Shown in pieces: positions 27,801-42,800 of a stretch of 64,000 nucleotides of DNA. A program made the translations under genes and the position numbers. The notes beneath the pieces were generated by a model that saw only the letters and a list, made by a program, of their open reading frames with translations, had not been told where the DNA came from and ran no database searches. The DNA comes from Manduca sexta (Eukaryota; Arthropoda; Insecta; Lepidoptera; Sphingidae). Location of the stretch: NCBI RefSeq assembly GCF_014839805.1, contig NC_051140.1, positions 15,955,826 through 16,019,825 of the forward strand. Direction: 5' to 3'. How positions within the stretch are numbered: position 1 is the first letter of the stretch; each line of letters opens with the position of its first letter.

Positions 27801-30800
27801 AAAAAATCCAAAACTAGTTATATTTCAAAATGGAATATTGCCAGATTTAAAAAAAATATAACTAGTATAAAATATTGCTATATCCAAAAACAAAGCTTTA
27901 AACGATGTTTACTTTTCAAAATTCAGTTCATATTTAACAAAACTCGACTGCGTTTTCACCAAATACTGAACTGTCAATCATTAAATCGTTTAAAAAATGC
28001 GCAAACTCCCACATGAATTATACATTCAACGGTTTATTCTAGACATAATCAAATAGTATGATGAAAACCAGTCGCTGTAACCAGAAATAACACGAGCTTA
28101 TTCCTGGTACCTTAATGGACAGTTCATTAAATTCCATTAAACCGTTAATCTAAAGTGGTATTTCACCCTGTAGTTTACATAAGGTGATAATTAGTGAAAT
28201 GTACTAAAACGATTTGTCGCAATAAAATTATACTTCCTAAGTAGAACGTGTTGCTATAAATACATGGAATTATCAGTGAATTAATTAAATACTAGTCCGA
28301 GATTAATTAGCAGAGTTAGAGGAATGAATTAAATTAATTTGTCATCGTAAAGTAATGTCTTGCAACGGGGAAAAACATAAACAGTTTAAAAGATATTTTG
28401 TTTAAAAGAATATTGTTTTAAACACAAAAGGTATAATAAGGTATTTGTTCATGGCGTCTTTGACTTTTTGACAGCATAAATTATAATTGGTCGGACTGCC
28501 GGCCATTAGTATGAATATTTCTGTTTCAGATTTGATCTGCCAATTAAACCTTACCTCTGTGTGTCGCGTGTGCGAGACGTAAAAATTAAAAAATAAATTT
28601 CCATAAAGACTGTACAAAAAGTATAGAACCCACTTTATAGTTCGGTCTGAGAAAGAAAAACTTGGCATCGATAATTATGATAAGTAACATAAAAAATGAA
28701 ATTGTATAGCTTACCTTGTAATATTAAATCAGGTACGTAGTGGTCAGTGAGGCCGCCCAGCAGCGACGCGTCGAACCCCGACCGCGCCGACAGCGGCGCC
28801 GCCTTGCACGACACGCACAGCGGCGGCAACGAGAACTCCAGCACCTCCTTCACGTCTATCAGCTTGTCGCCCTCCCTCTCCCTCTTCTTCCCCTCTGGCC
28901 TCTTCGGTTCCGACACATTCTGGTTTGCCTCCGGCGTGGCGACGTTCACGACGACAGTGTTCTCTTTCCGCCGCCGTACGAACGTCTTAGGCGACATCTC
29001 GCGTTGCTGCGCGTCGTCTACAATCGTCTCCTTGGCGTGCTGCGGCTCCAGCTGGCGCGGGATGTCGTTCATGTACTCCATCTCGGAGGCGTTGGTGGGC
29101 GTCTGCAGCATGGACTCCATGAGCTGGCACTTAACACACGTCTCGCAGCGCTCCTCCTGTATCGGCGGCACGACCGTCGGATCGAACTGGAAGTTGTCCA
29201 ACTTCAAATTCCCCGGTTTGCCGATGTAATGTCTGTCAAGTATCTCTAAGTTTTTACTCTTCATATAATTAGTGACTATCTGTGGGTATTTATCGAACTC
29301 GAACTTAAAACCGGAATGTTTTATAGGTTTGGAATGTTGAAGTATCTGCCCGCAGCACTTGGACGGGCTGTCGGCGCCGTTGTTCTGCTCGCAGCTGTCC
29401 TTCGTGCAGCCCTCCGTCTTGGTCTCCGCGATGTCCAGGTTGAGCGGCTCGTTGTGGACCTTAGAAGACTTCTTCACGCTCTTGCCGTCAGCCGATTTGT
29501 TCTTCAGTCCAACCAACTTCTCGTTATCACCTAACACGAATACGACTTTCTGCGCGGGCTCATCCGAGACCACCGAGTTAAGACTAGAATCCGAAGAGGC
29601 CTTGGACGAAAGCAACATTGTGGTGTTCCTCCTCAGCTGCCCGACCACGAGACTGTCGCTAGTGGAGCCGCCGTCCTGCTTGCTGAAGTCCGCACTGTTA
29701 GAGAGCTTTAGTGTTAAATTGGCCAGCGTCGCGGACCTCTTGATGCTGACGTCGCTGGCAGCTAACGTACTCACACTACTGTCACTGTTCTGAGTATTCA
29801 CTGGCACTTTTAAACTTTCCACGGAATCGAACTGCGCTAGCCTATTCACTTGCGTGGCGGTACGCTTCATGCCCCCCTCGGGCCTCGTCACGTGCACCAC
29901 TTTGGTCTCTTTTGGTGAACACTTCTGGAACTGGAAGTCACTCCGCCTGACGTCGCCGCAGCGCAAGAAGTAAGTCAACACGACGAGCAGTCTGTTGATG
30001 AACTGCGTGTTGGTGGCGCCGCTGATGATGGTGCGAGCGGCTCGCGGCGGGAACCCGATGTTCCCACAGAGATCGTTGAGTTGTGCCCACAGCGCGTTGT
30101 ATGGCCGCTTAGATTCCACCTCGTCCCCGATGGTCGCCTTGTGGTAATCGATGGTGTCGTAAGGACTGACGGTGGTCACCCAGCCGAGGTGGTACGTGAG
30201 GATGTGTGTTAACAGTGTGCTGACGAAGCTGTAACAAGAAATGACACGTTTCAATTAAACGTAAATTACACAATTTGCGTATAAGTATGGATCATGACCT
30301 AAAAATTAATGGATACGCCGGAATGAGGTTAGGGAGTGTTAAATCAATTGGGAATGTAAATATTTACACATAGAAGCTATTATAATGACCTAATTAGTGT
30401 AATGCGTAATGTAATTGATTTTATCATTGCAAAGGTCACACTTATTCAAATATGAGGGCAATGCATAATATCACGTGAGAATCAAAATGCAATTTACAAT
30501 CTACACTTGGACACAAGGTCAAGAAGCCTTAAATGTTATGAAGCATCCTTCTCGGCAGAGCTGTGAAGCTGTACTTAATGTTAGGTAACGAACGCCGTCA
30601 CCTTCAAATACCAAGACTTCGACATGTTATCTAGAATTATGTGTGTATTTTATTTTATTTAATGAAATCATTCACCAATAAGATCTTATGTACAAAATGG
30701 TCACACTAAAAATTGATTAAAAAGTATTACGTTTTAAAATATCTTAATAGACAATTCAGTGGTTCTATTTAGAATGTCCTTTGACGGTCATCATACAAAA

Positions 30801-33800
30801 ACGAAAAGGACTAAATTCATGTTTGACCAACATCAAAACAAAAAAATATATATATCGAAAGACATAAGACAAAAAGACATAAATGTGATAAAATTTGTAA
30901 ATAAAGTTGTATAACTGGTATAAGGTTTGTAGCAGCCCTATTTGTTACCGCAGTGTGATATGATGTCTTGAACGCACGCATGCGGGCGCAACCACAAGCA
31001 AAAACTAGTAAATAATAAACGCTAACATGAAAAATGTATCCAAGAAACATCACAAGATCATACACGAGCAAAAATCTCCGGAAAATAAACACCAAACGGT
31101 GCAAATAATCGCAAACATTAAAATGTTTTAAGCAACATAACGAGCTCTCATTAGTTAATGTTATTGCACAACAAAGCTCGACCATTTGCTCGCGTCAACA
31201 GCGCGGGATGAAAAAACATGGATATCGCAATCACGTGACGACGGCGTACAGAAATAGTTTGCATGACCGTACCTGCCATTTTAAATATATTTTTTAAAGA
31301 CATCTCCATTCACACGTTCGCGTAATTATCGGTCGTACGATAGCTCTAACACACGTTGGATGATCTCCAAACAATCGGGGCTCGTTTGCGTTGAGTACGA
31401 TTGATTGTTGGGATTTATTTATTGTATGAGTAATGATTGTGAGGCGGTATTAGAGTTCTGTTTAGGAGAAACGTTCATGGATAAATTTCTATAGCATTAC
31501 TTTGACACTAAGATCAAGATTTCGTAATTCATTTTTTAAGAATCTATTCGTGTTACTTATTCTTTAATTAGCCGCTCTGGCTGTATAAGAAACCTTTCCA
31601 TGTACTAAACAAATTGAAAAATATAACAATATTATAAATGCGAAAGTTTATGTTAATGTTTGGATGTTTAGAAGTTTCTTAGAAGTAAACGCAGTAACAT
31701 CTGAACGGATTTGGATGAAATTTGGCACACGGATGGTCCATGTCCTGGATTAACTCATAGTTACTTTTGTCTCGGTAATTTGTTCCCGTGGAAAATCATA
31801 GATGTTTTTATTAATTTCGCTGACTTAGTACAAATGGCAATATAAATCACTATAATGTTTTATGGACTTTTGTAGCGGAAAAGGCTATGTACGCAGGCAA
31901 AGCCGCGAGCAATACCTAGTAAAATAATATATGAACATTAATAAGACGTATTGTCATGCGCTATGGCGCGACATACTAACGTGCTAACGTTCTACGGAAC
32001 CCGATCAATTCGAACGCGAAACAGAATTCAACGTTTCTTTTAATAGCTTCAGACACATTTGTCACAATAATTGTTTTTATCTACAGTTTTATGTATTGAA
32101 AACACTTTCAGACACAAAAATAAATACATTTTAGTGATAATAGACATAAAGTAAAAATAAATTTGTCAAAACTAAAGTTGTTATTGCTAATATACTGCGC
32201 GTAGCTTAAATGCTCACGAAGTTATCTGTAGTTGAACTGCACAGTGCACATTATTGTTGATTGCGTAGACTGCAAACTGCGTTAAGTCGATTTGCAGTTT
32301 TTAAGTGTGAAACCTGTTAATGGGATATGGCTTATCGACTGCAAGGATGAGGAGGAAAGTTGGAAGGGAATATTCTTTGTGAATTTATCGTTCGCTTTAA
32401 CGGTGAAGGAAAACATCGTGAGGAAACCTGCACATCTGAGAAGTTCTCTATAGGAATTTCGAAGGTGTGTGAAGTCTACCAATCCGTACTGGGCCAGCGT
32501 GGTGGACTAAGGCCTAATCCCTCTCAGTAGTAGAGGAGGCCCGTGCTCAGCAGTGGGCAAGTATATAATACAGGGCTGATATTATTATTATTATATTATT
32601 ATCTAGAAGTGTGGTAAAAGGAAAAGGAACCTTCTTAGGATGGGCGGAGGGTAGAAGGCCAGGAAATGTTAGCGGGTCTTCATAGGCCTCAATGTGTATT
32701 GACAACCAAGAGGCATTGCCTAGGGCCACGGTAAATGTCCCTCCGTACATGGACGTGCATTCGCTGTGGAGACCGAGCGCACAAGAATTGCCTCGAGTCG
32801 ACTTGCAGTTGAAACATTTAATTTATTAATAGTTTATACCATTAATCTGATATAACCGTAAATGAATGCAACTTGGTAATAATTTATGATTTACAGCATT
32901 TAGTGTATATTTCATAATATTTTTCTTGGACGTGGAAATCATCATGATTAGTTATCACCGCTATTATAAATTCCTTGCCTTTTACAAGATTTTATATCAT
33001 ATTTATTTGCAAATTGAATTATATATATTACATAATTCTAAGCCGACTTCAATGAAAATGTGTAATAATTCCGAAAAGTAAACAAAGGGGAAACCATGAA
33101 TTATTGTGTTTTTAATTACCAACGAGAAAATATTTAATATCATTATTGCAACATAAGTCAAAATTAACATAGGGCCTTGTAACAGTCAGCCGGCGTGATA
33201 TAGTTAGAGTAATCATTATCGAACTCTGCGTGTGTTAAAGTGACCAATTGATAAACATACAATTTTTATTTCAGGGTCCTGAGTAATGTTGCTACCAATA
33301 AACAATTGTGGCACTTATTAACTAAAGCCGCTCGTCTTCAGTTGTATAATACATTTTACTATTATATAATATGTAATAAAAACACAATTTTATTGCATCT
33401 GTTCTAGACAATGTAAATAAAAAAATATATTTATTTCTTAATATTGTTTGCCGTTTTAATTGCTTTTAAATAAAGATAAATTTTAAGATCATGTGATTTG
33501 CGTGTCGCGACCTAGACGCGGACGGATTGGACGCGTCATCGCCTCAACTCAAATGTCAGGCGCGTATGCATGTCGCTGGACGTTTGGGAAATAATATACT
33601 TTACGATGTGTCTAGACTGTTGGCAGGAGCCATAAATCTAATGTTTATCCTCTTGTTTACATAAAAGTGAATTTATTGTATCTCACTGTTATAGCGGCTA
33701 GTTTAATAATTCGAGTAATATAATCAGAAATTCCAAGATCGTAATAAAGTTGACTTCTGGTCGATTCTGAATCTACTGTTTTTTTTAACGCAATGTCGAT

Positions 33801-36800
33801 TTGGAGCTACATAATTGCAAATAAAACAATTTTGACTGATCATGACAACGCTAAAAGGAATAAACTATTAAACAATAATTTAATATTGCCAACGAGAAAC
33901 AATTTATTATTTCCGTACTACTATAAACAAAACGAATATCACCACATATTAGTAATATTTCTTAAACACAATCAAAACAAATTAAAGCCGACATTTATTT
34001 ATCGCACCACTAAAGTCATTTAGTAAATTGTCTAATCTCGAACCTTGCCAACACCATGTTCGCGTAATAAAGCTTTTTTGTTTTTTTTGTATCATGTCAC
34101 GTGCATTCCGTGGGTAAGATTTCTCACATCAACAAGTTTGATACAAAACTGCGAATTATTAGCGCGGACTTGATCTATTTCTGAATAAAATTACAGTGTT
34201 GCGAAGCGATACACCGGCTCACGTGATAGCGAGGGATATTCAACGTTAAAATTAATGTCGAAACTCGAATAGCGTTGGACAACGGCTATACGTTCGTGAA
34301 TGTATGAAATTCAAATGATATGCTTTTTTTTGTCGTTACACTTTCGATTGGTGTTGGGTTTTTTTGTGTATCGAATTACATATTGTGTAACCCGTTAGTT
34401 ATAAATACGACACACTCTTTTCGTTATTAGTATACATCGTATTCTACATACATTTCACTTCAATTTTGGGTATAAATATATTCTTGCAATATTTTTGAAA
34501 ATGAATGAGGGGTACTTATACGTTATAGAATAAGTGCTGATTCTAAACGCAGAATAAAGTTTTCTACGAAATAAATTATAACCTAAAAGACGTATGTAAT
34601 TGATTAAGTCTATTCATGCGATCTTCACTTTTAGTCTTTCCTTGTTGTATTTTTTTTCTTCAAATCATTTTTTCATTAATAAAACAGCCTGTCTCGTAAT
34701 GTTTTATGTTAATGCTTTGTGGTAATTAACGTGTTACACAACGGATGTCGATAATCACTCGCTTATAGGGATGTAGCTACAGCCGTATCAGTGATACGGG
34801 GCTCCCGACCTTCGGGGTCACTCTTGGCCCATACCTACATTAAACTAAGCGGGCGTCCAAAAGTTCATACTGCCCTAAAGAGCACCCAACAAATTTAGAT
34901 TTATAGCCACTCTATGGCAAGCTACGCTACTGCTCCCTTACCTTTTATTTTAGAGAACATATTATAAGACGACTTATTTGACAAGCATTCTCAGACTGTG
35001 TGAAACAGGCTCTTGACCATTAAAGCATCGGAATGTTTGCCGGCAAACATGACAGCTGCATGACATTACGCGTGTCAAGGAAAAATAACCTTATTATGTA
35101 GTATATAAGGTTACATTCCCGTGACACACGCGTAATGTCATGTAGCTGTCATGTTTGCCGGCAAACATTCTGATGCTTTAATGGTAAAAAAAGTGATCGT
35201 GTAGACTCACAAGTTGGTGTCCTTGGTGTCGGCGAGGCTGAGCACGGCGCACAGGTCGGCGAGCAGCGCGTCCGCGGTGTTGCTCGCTGCGCGCGCGTCG
35301 CTCGTCACCACGCTCAGCCACACCGGCTGCAGCCGCGGCCCGTACACCAGGTCCGACAACCTGCAACGGTACTATCTTAGCGTAACGCTGACGGAGGTTT
35401 TGGGAAAAAAGGTTTTCTTCAACCAAAGACAATATAGATACATGACAACAGGGAATGCGGTGTCTAATTACTTGAAACTTTCGATTGTAGCTTCGACTTT
35501 TAAGAAGAATGGATAATTTTGATACTAGGTAAGATTTTTTAACGTGTTTGTGTGAAATTTGCTTTAAAGTATGTAACACATATTGTTTTCTCTGTGATTT
35601 CTGTATTCCGATTATTACCGGTCATGTCTAGTAGTGCGAAGTAATAATGTACTATTTACATATTTGTCGATCAAATAATATGAATCGATAATAGACGTTT
35701 GTAGCGGGCGTTGCCCTTTAATAATAACTGGTTTACAAAATACGGTCAAATTTAATGAGAAAAAGATGAACACAAGTCTAAAGGACTGAAACATTTTCGA
35801 TAATTACTATAGAACGATTGAATAAAAATACTGCACAACACTAAAACATTAAACAGTATAGTTAATTATAGATCGGACATTAGGGCGAAATTTTTGCTCC
35901 TAAAGTTATGACCAATCGGTAAGAAGTCGTTGTCTTATTTAAAATGTCCCTGTGACAAGATGCCACAGTGTCCTTAAATATTTATAAAAAAATAATATAT
36001 TTACAGAAAATATGCTAGCATATGCTAGCTATGAAAACACGCATTAAAAACTTGCAACGATATGGAAAACGTAAGAAGTATTTTACTATTTTTTTGCTAT
36101 TTCATGGTAGATTGAGTAACCATCGCATGAGCGCAAAAATGTATGACAATCTTCTCAATGTTTGCTCTTTATAACGTTAGAACTCTTTCACAACGCGACT
36201 ATTAACCAAAAATCACGAAACATACAAACCAGGTCACGGGGATGATTATGATAAACCATTTAATTTTGAAATATCATTAATCATTCCTAATTCTGGACGT
36301 TAGGTATCAATTCACTAAAAAGCATACGAATGTCAAAATATTGGCGAAGTAATTAGAAAGTCGTTGCACTCGCGGCACTAAACAACTAAAACAAATGGAA
36401 TAAACCTGGCATCTGTCATTACACATTTCACTCATAGCGAGAGCCTTTCGAGGCTAGGTCATAAGAAAATACTAGAATTCCGTCTGTTTTTTGTACTAGT
36501 GCAACTTGCCAAAGCATCTTTATCATATTTGCGAACTGGAAAATACTAAATGACACAAAAAATTGTAACCACTTTTCGAATGTCTCTTTGCATTTAGTGT
36601 AAATGACCTCTGAAATTGACTTTCCTTCGCTTAACCTCACGTCTCTATTCGAAAGTTTGTAGATTTATCATAACGTAATATATTACTTTTGAACCTAGAA
36701 AAGTACATATTTATTCCAATTACCTCTCAAGCGAGTGGAGTTGTGAACCAAAACTATTAAGTATAGTATTAACCAATTCCACACATTGTCTTCCTGGACT

Positions 36801-39800
36801 CGAAAACTAAAAATTCACTTTTTACAATTTATTTCGTCATGAAAACACATTTAATGACCATAGATAAACCTGTGTAGAGTTGCAGTTTACGTTAAAGCGC
36901 GGCATTATGGTATAAAGTTCAATAGACACAGCCCACGATATACAACTTCTGATCTATTTTAGTTAGCTGCTAAATGTGGTAAATATGACAAATAAATATT
37001 CTTGCTAATATTTTAATATTACGCTATAAATATGAATGCAAATAAAATCAATAGATATTAAAGCGCGATACATATTATGTTCAATATATTATTATTATTA
37101 TTATGCTACTACACAGACCTTTCCTATTTAAATTATACGTAACTAAAAAGTTTCTCTATAGTATAAGAATTACGAGTTAATTACACATAACATGAAAATA
37201 TTAATTAAAGTATTATTAACCAGTGGCGGATGTCTTAAAAAAAACAAAATATACAATTAAGGTAATTAATGATAATTTTCCATTCATTACATGCGGTGTA
37301 TTCTAGAATGTTTCTATCAGTTGTTGTGATAGCTTGTTAATTATTGTCTTGTTTACAACGTTGTGTGAGTTGTTTAAAAGGGATTAATACTCCGATAAGA
37401 CTTGTTTTAGCACTCGCGCTACTTTAAGGGAACCCTAACACGGCACTAGGGAAGAACGGGCGGGGCTGTGCAGAGAAGTATTGCTAACAACGCAAACCTA
37501 TCTCCCAATCAGTTAACGGGTTATAATTTACCTCGCTCGCCCTCCCCGTCCCCCATTTTATCTCCTTTAAGAACTGTAACGGTTCATTACCATTTTCAGA
37601 TATAAAGAGTGAGTAAAACCAATAAATTGGTAAAAGTGCGAGGGACCGACTCCTTAAGGTTACTAAGTTGTGCACCACTTACTTACCATCTAGCGGCGTC
37701 TTCCGCGGCCTTGTACAGCGTGGACACGAACCCGCCGCTAGCGCCGGCCGCCAGAGTCGCCAATCGCAGCCGACACACCATCGCTTGCAGTTGGGGAGAG
37801 TGCTCCAGACATCGCCGCACGAGACTCCTAATAAAACCAAGTTACGTTAGCGTTCTCGTCCTTTGGGAATAGAAAGGGGCTCTCAAAATTATTAACTAAT
37901 ATCATCTCACTTGTGATTAATCATGTCATTCAATTTGCAGACTGGTGACGTGCATATCGTACTCGAATAGTTACAATTATTTCCATATATGCTTCGTTGC
38001 CTAACTTTGCTCCGATCGATAACCCTATTCCGTTCCTTAGTTCTACTTAGTTTGCTTGTTCTGCTCTGTTTAAATCTACTCCGCTTGTTAGCTCTAGTAC
38101 AATTACTAGCTTTGTTTCCATTTCTAGATCTTCTTAGTCACCTACCTCTACTTCTCTAACTAGCTCTATTCAGTATTTTAATTCTGCTTATAATCTTTGT
38201 TCTGTCCAGTTTGCATTTATAAGTACACTTTATTTATTTCTATTGTTAAATTTATTTATCCAAGGCAATAAGAATAAATACGTTCAAAAAATAAGTACAA
38301 CGAGTTTTATTCTCTGTACACTTCTAACAATTATTGTACGATAAAACATTACATAATATAATTTTATACGTACAAACTAATCAACACAATGCCTCAAAGC
38401 CCTTAAACAATAGTCCTACACCACTTAAATCTAAAGGGAATCATAAGCCGGTGGGAAGTGTCATAATAGACATTGCAAAGTAATAAATGGCAGGGCAAAG
38501 TTATGTACTCACATTTCAGCAGCGTCGTTGACAGTGATGAGCAGGGCCAAGCCCAGCTTGTTCTTCCGCTGCGACATCGTAGAAACGCCACTCGTCAGGC
38601 TGTCGCTTGTTGAACTGTTGCTGTATATCTGTGACGAATTTTATTAATAGTACACTTAATGACAGATATGCTTCTAATATTAGAGATTAAAAAATACTAT
38701 TTTTGATTTTTATTGAGGTCCGAATCCACACACGACTAGACAATTGAAATCCAATAAATCTGTCCAAAAAATATGTATCGGAGGACACGGTTCTAAATTA
38801 CTACTGGGTCACGACTGTTGGATAGCTACTGAGAAATAGGACAATACATCGATCAACTTGGCCAACAACTGGAGGGTCACTGATGGACGAGAAAAGTAAC
38901 TAAAATTATTATTGAAACAACACTTCTTGTAATTATATATTAAGAAATACTTAACAACAGCCAAAAGTGTATCCAGAATTTGGAAGATTTCTGGATGTGT
39001 CGCGGACCAGTCAACTTTGGAAACCACTACTCTAATGAGTGGTAAGTACCTACCATTACTGGGTATTTAACATAGGTATTATGTACTAGTTCTACTCGTT
39101 ACCTATCTTGTCTGACTTAGTATTAATACTACTCTATTTAAATTGTGGCTGAGCATTAATCTCAATAAAAAGTCGATCAAACATTGACGGTTGGTTAAAC
39201 GAAAATCCTTTCACCAGTTCAGCGACAGACTAATCCAGTGCTGATGACGTCACGTCTGCATACGGGATCATTAGCGACAAAGCGTGATAATCAGGGTTGA
39301 CAACATTATAATTTGGAGAATAATATACCATAACTTACCTGGTCTGGCTATTTCAAAATACTATACAATTTACGTTATTACATTCCATGATTTAAAAGTA
39401 CAATAAGGAAGCCTTAGCTATTTAAATCTACCAATGAAGACCAAATTTAGACAATTTCAAACCTTATTTGCACTTAAATATTCGTGCCTTACAACCCTAC
39501 TGACATTGGTATAAGATAATTATTAAAACGTCCGATAAGATACGATAACATCACTTTCTGTGCTCTATTGAATCAATGAGACGAGACGGCACGCAGGCCA
39601 ATGGTTTCACTTCATGACGTACTTACACAATTAATCATAGGTCTCACGATTGGTAATGTTACCACATTGATTTTATCGGTTATTTATTTATTTACTTTGC
39701 GTTTTATCAATGGACTAGCTTTTACCTACGGCTACACCCGCGTGAAAAAGTTTTCTTCGGGATAAATATTTTCCCGGGATAAAAAGTTGCCTGTAGAACT

Positions 39801-42800
39801 CAGGAGTAATGTAGCTTCCTATTAGCAAAATAATTTTTAAAATAGATTTAGTAGTTCCTGTGATTAGCGCATTCAAACAAACAACCAAAAGGACAAACTC
39901 TTCAGCTTTATATATTAGTATAGAGTATAGATATTTTATTTATTTACATTGCGTCTTATCGATAGATTTTGCGAGTCCCTGAGATCTCTATATACCTCTT
40001 CGTAATATTAATCTTTTTGCCCTACCATGGTTCTTTTATTTGCTGTCAGTCCTCCTCTCTAGTTCGCTCTAGGACAATTTATCCTGTGTTATCTCATCTT
40101 GTAATTAGGCTTTCTTGAGGTCTCTTTACTTAAGGCTACCTGATGGACGCATTTGAGCATCTTCCTCTTTTCTCTTCTGGCAGGTTTAAGACAACTCCTT
40201 GTGATATTAAAAAAAAATTGCGTTAATTCCTAATAACTCTATTTCTTTCTATACTTTTGTTCTATATTTGTGGCAACAACATAGAACAATAATACTAATG
40301 CCTAAAGCTCCATAATGTTTTTAAATCATGCTCTTCATTAGTAGATACTTCAATCTGTTTATCTGATACTTTAACCTAATTTAGCGCTAAACAATTATCT
40401 TGTTTGCGTTTGTACACTACTTACTCGACTTATAATTTATGTTGTCAGATAGTATTATCTAGTTATTAATGATATTTTTTATGACTGGCATTCCCATAGT
40501 GAAAAAAGAACTTTATTTCGTTTGAGGGAAAGTATCTTATTCTTGAACAACATTTGTGTTTTTATTATTGAATATATGAATAAGCAGAAATTGTCTATTC
40601 CCTAACGAGGCTTACATAGTAACAAACGATTCAACACTTTATAAAAGATAAACTGCCAATGTCATAACAAACAATGTTGTTAGAGCAATTTAAAATTTAC
40701 ATTGATTACATACTGGAACATTCTCGAAGGGTGGAAAAACACCAATATTATTCACTAGTGTTTATACAATTCAAAGAGTTTTCTTTTGCTAACATACACA
40801 TGTGAATCATGTGGTTCGTCTTCTTCATAAACACACTTTAAGTACGCGATAACAGCCTCTTATGTGTTAAACATACACTTGAGAAACTGAATCGCTAACT
40901 AAATTTTTAGTTGCGATTCCGTCCGCGGTAACGTAAATTCTCGATAAAAAATTAAAGATGCAATACTTTACGTAGGGACCGTGGAATAAACATCGCTTGT
41001 TTAGTGTTAATTACCATGGTAATAAGCACTTCGATCCTTATTGTCTTAAATAAATGCAGTTCATTTTAATAAGGAGCGTTTAAATATCGACAGTCCCTAC
41101 GCAAAGTATTGAATCTATCGATACTATACGTAGGAACCGTCGAAATAACCGAAAGCACTTGAGGGTAATGTAGCATTCTACAACAGGAATAAATTTCTAA
41201 TTCAAAATGGAATTCCGTAGCTTGATGTGTTCAAACCAATAAAGAAACTACAGCTTCATAATTTTAATCACAATATACACCTATAAGTGACGGTAGGTCT
41301 CTACCTACAAGGGCAAGGGTCAAGGTATTTCTGTTTACTCACCACCACTGTTATTTATAATTTTAAGTATCTATAATAAGTGTACGAGCATTGTATGTGT
41401 CAAACCACATTTTGAAAGACGTTTAAAATTACCTACTGACAGTAAATCCATTAGCCTAGTGAAATGGTGGGTAAAAGACCAACAACCACGATGTATGCTC
41501 AGTGTACTATGCTTTTTGCACATTCGACGAAGGGGAATAGTCAGTTAACAATACCCACGCAGCCAAAACTGGACTCAAATGTCAGCATGAATAGCAGACT
41601 TCTCTGCTTTCGGATTTTAGAGCTTTTAAGGTCCTTATGACGACTACCCAGTACTTTAATAGAGAGGGTATTAGTAAAATCAGAGCTATTGGCCTCACGG
41701 TATCCAAATTCCAACTCTTACGTCAAGAAAGGTTACTGGGGGATTTTAGATGATACACCGCTATCCAATTTTGACCGCGAACCCAGATTTCCCAAAGGAG
41801 AAAAAATAAGTACAATGCTCAGTACTATATGACACTTTCATAGGTATTGCATCGTGAACGGCTTTGCTTCTATATGTAGGCGAACACGGTTTAACCGACG
41901 AAAGATCCCATTTAATCCCATCAAAATCGTCATCGCAGCAACTCAGTCCCATTGCTGCTAACAACACGGTCTCTGTGGTCATAAAATATTCCGCAGACAC
42001 AGAAGGTATAATAGTTTCAACTGATTCACCAAAACAGTCAAAAACTTCAACAGTTGAATTTGAACAGTTATCATAATTTAATAACCATGTTTCGATGCAA
42101 TTACCATATCTCATTTTACTGTCATCGGCCAGATAACGGCTCACATGACCGCGCGATAGACGTGGTCAACCATGTGACAAACATCACGCGTTGATACTTC
42201 AACCGGCTTGTAAACAATAAGAGCGGACACAATGCACACGGATTAACGTAAGGCGTAGGGGATCAGTCATTCTTTCAAGTTTGTATACATATATATGTTA
42301 TAAATTTCCGATGCTTTCTATGTGTAGTACTTTACAATGACCAAAGAGAAAGTACGTAATTATATTAATGCTTTCGCGGCAAAATCTTTGGAATTTTATA
42401 ATATACTAGCGACCCGCCCCGGCTTCGCACGGGTACAATGCTGATACTAAATACACTACAGAAAAACTGTGAACGTTGTATATAAAAACATAGCGGCCCG
42501 CTCTGGCTTCGCACGGGTATAACATAACAAAATAACAGTATTTCTCCACTATTTAATGGATGTTATTATACATATAAACCTTGAATCACTCTATCTATTA
42601 AAAAAAAACGCATCAAAATCCGTTGCGTAGTTTTAAAGATTTAAGCATACAAAGGGACATAGGGGCAGAGAAAGCAAATTTGTTTTGTAGTGATATAGTA
42701 CAGGAGGCAACAGAGGTAGTGGATTGGATGTTAGTAACCACCGTAATCTATAAACACGCACAATATTAGAATACTCTTCGATGTATAGCGGACCTTTGAG

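Larger units (their letters stand above)
30229..35210 (-). other. FNIP intron 9
   Basis: Carries four CACGTG sites (30472, 31232, 34098, 34220), repeats at 31630-31922, 32350-32590 and 32995-33215, and the fold-back element at 35016-35185. The frame at 30817-31185 is not recognised. Confidence 0.75.

Noticed and set aside
28740..29249. Long plus-strand open frames (169, 160, 72 and 144 codons) between 28740 and 29793
   Set aside because: Antisense to the GC-rich large FNIP exon, whose minus-strand frame is conserved. They have no family resemblance and Arg/Leu-heavy composition.
35178..35579. 133-codon minus frame over the FNIP exon
   Set aside because: Reads the exon in the wrong frame (Arg/Ala-rich). 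The correct frame gives the PRLQPVWL block.
37484..37872. Plus- and minus-strand frames around 37484-37872
   Set aside because: Shadows of the FNIP exon at 37687-37827.
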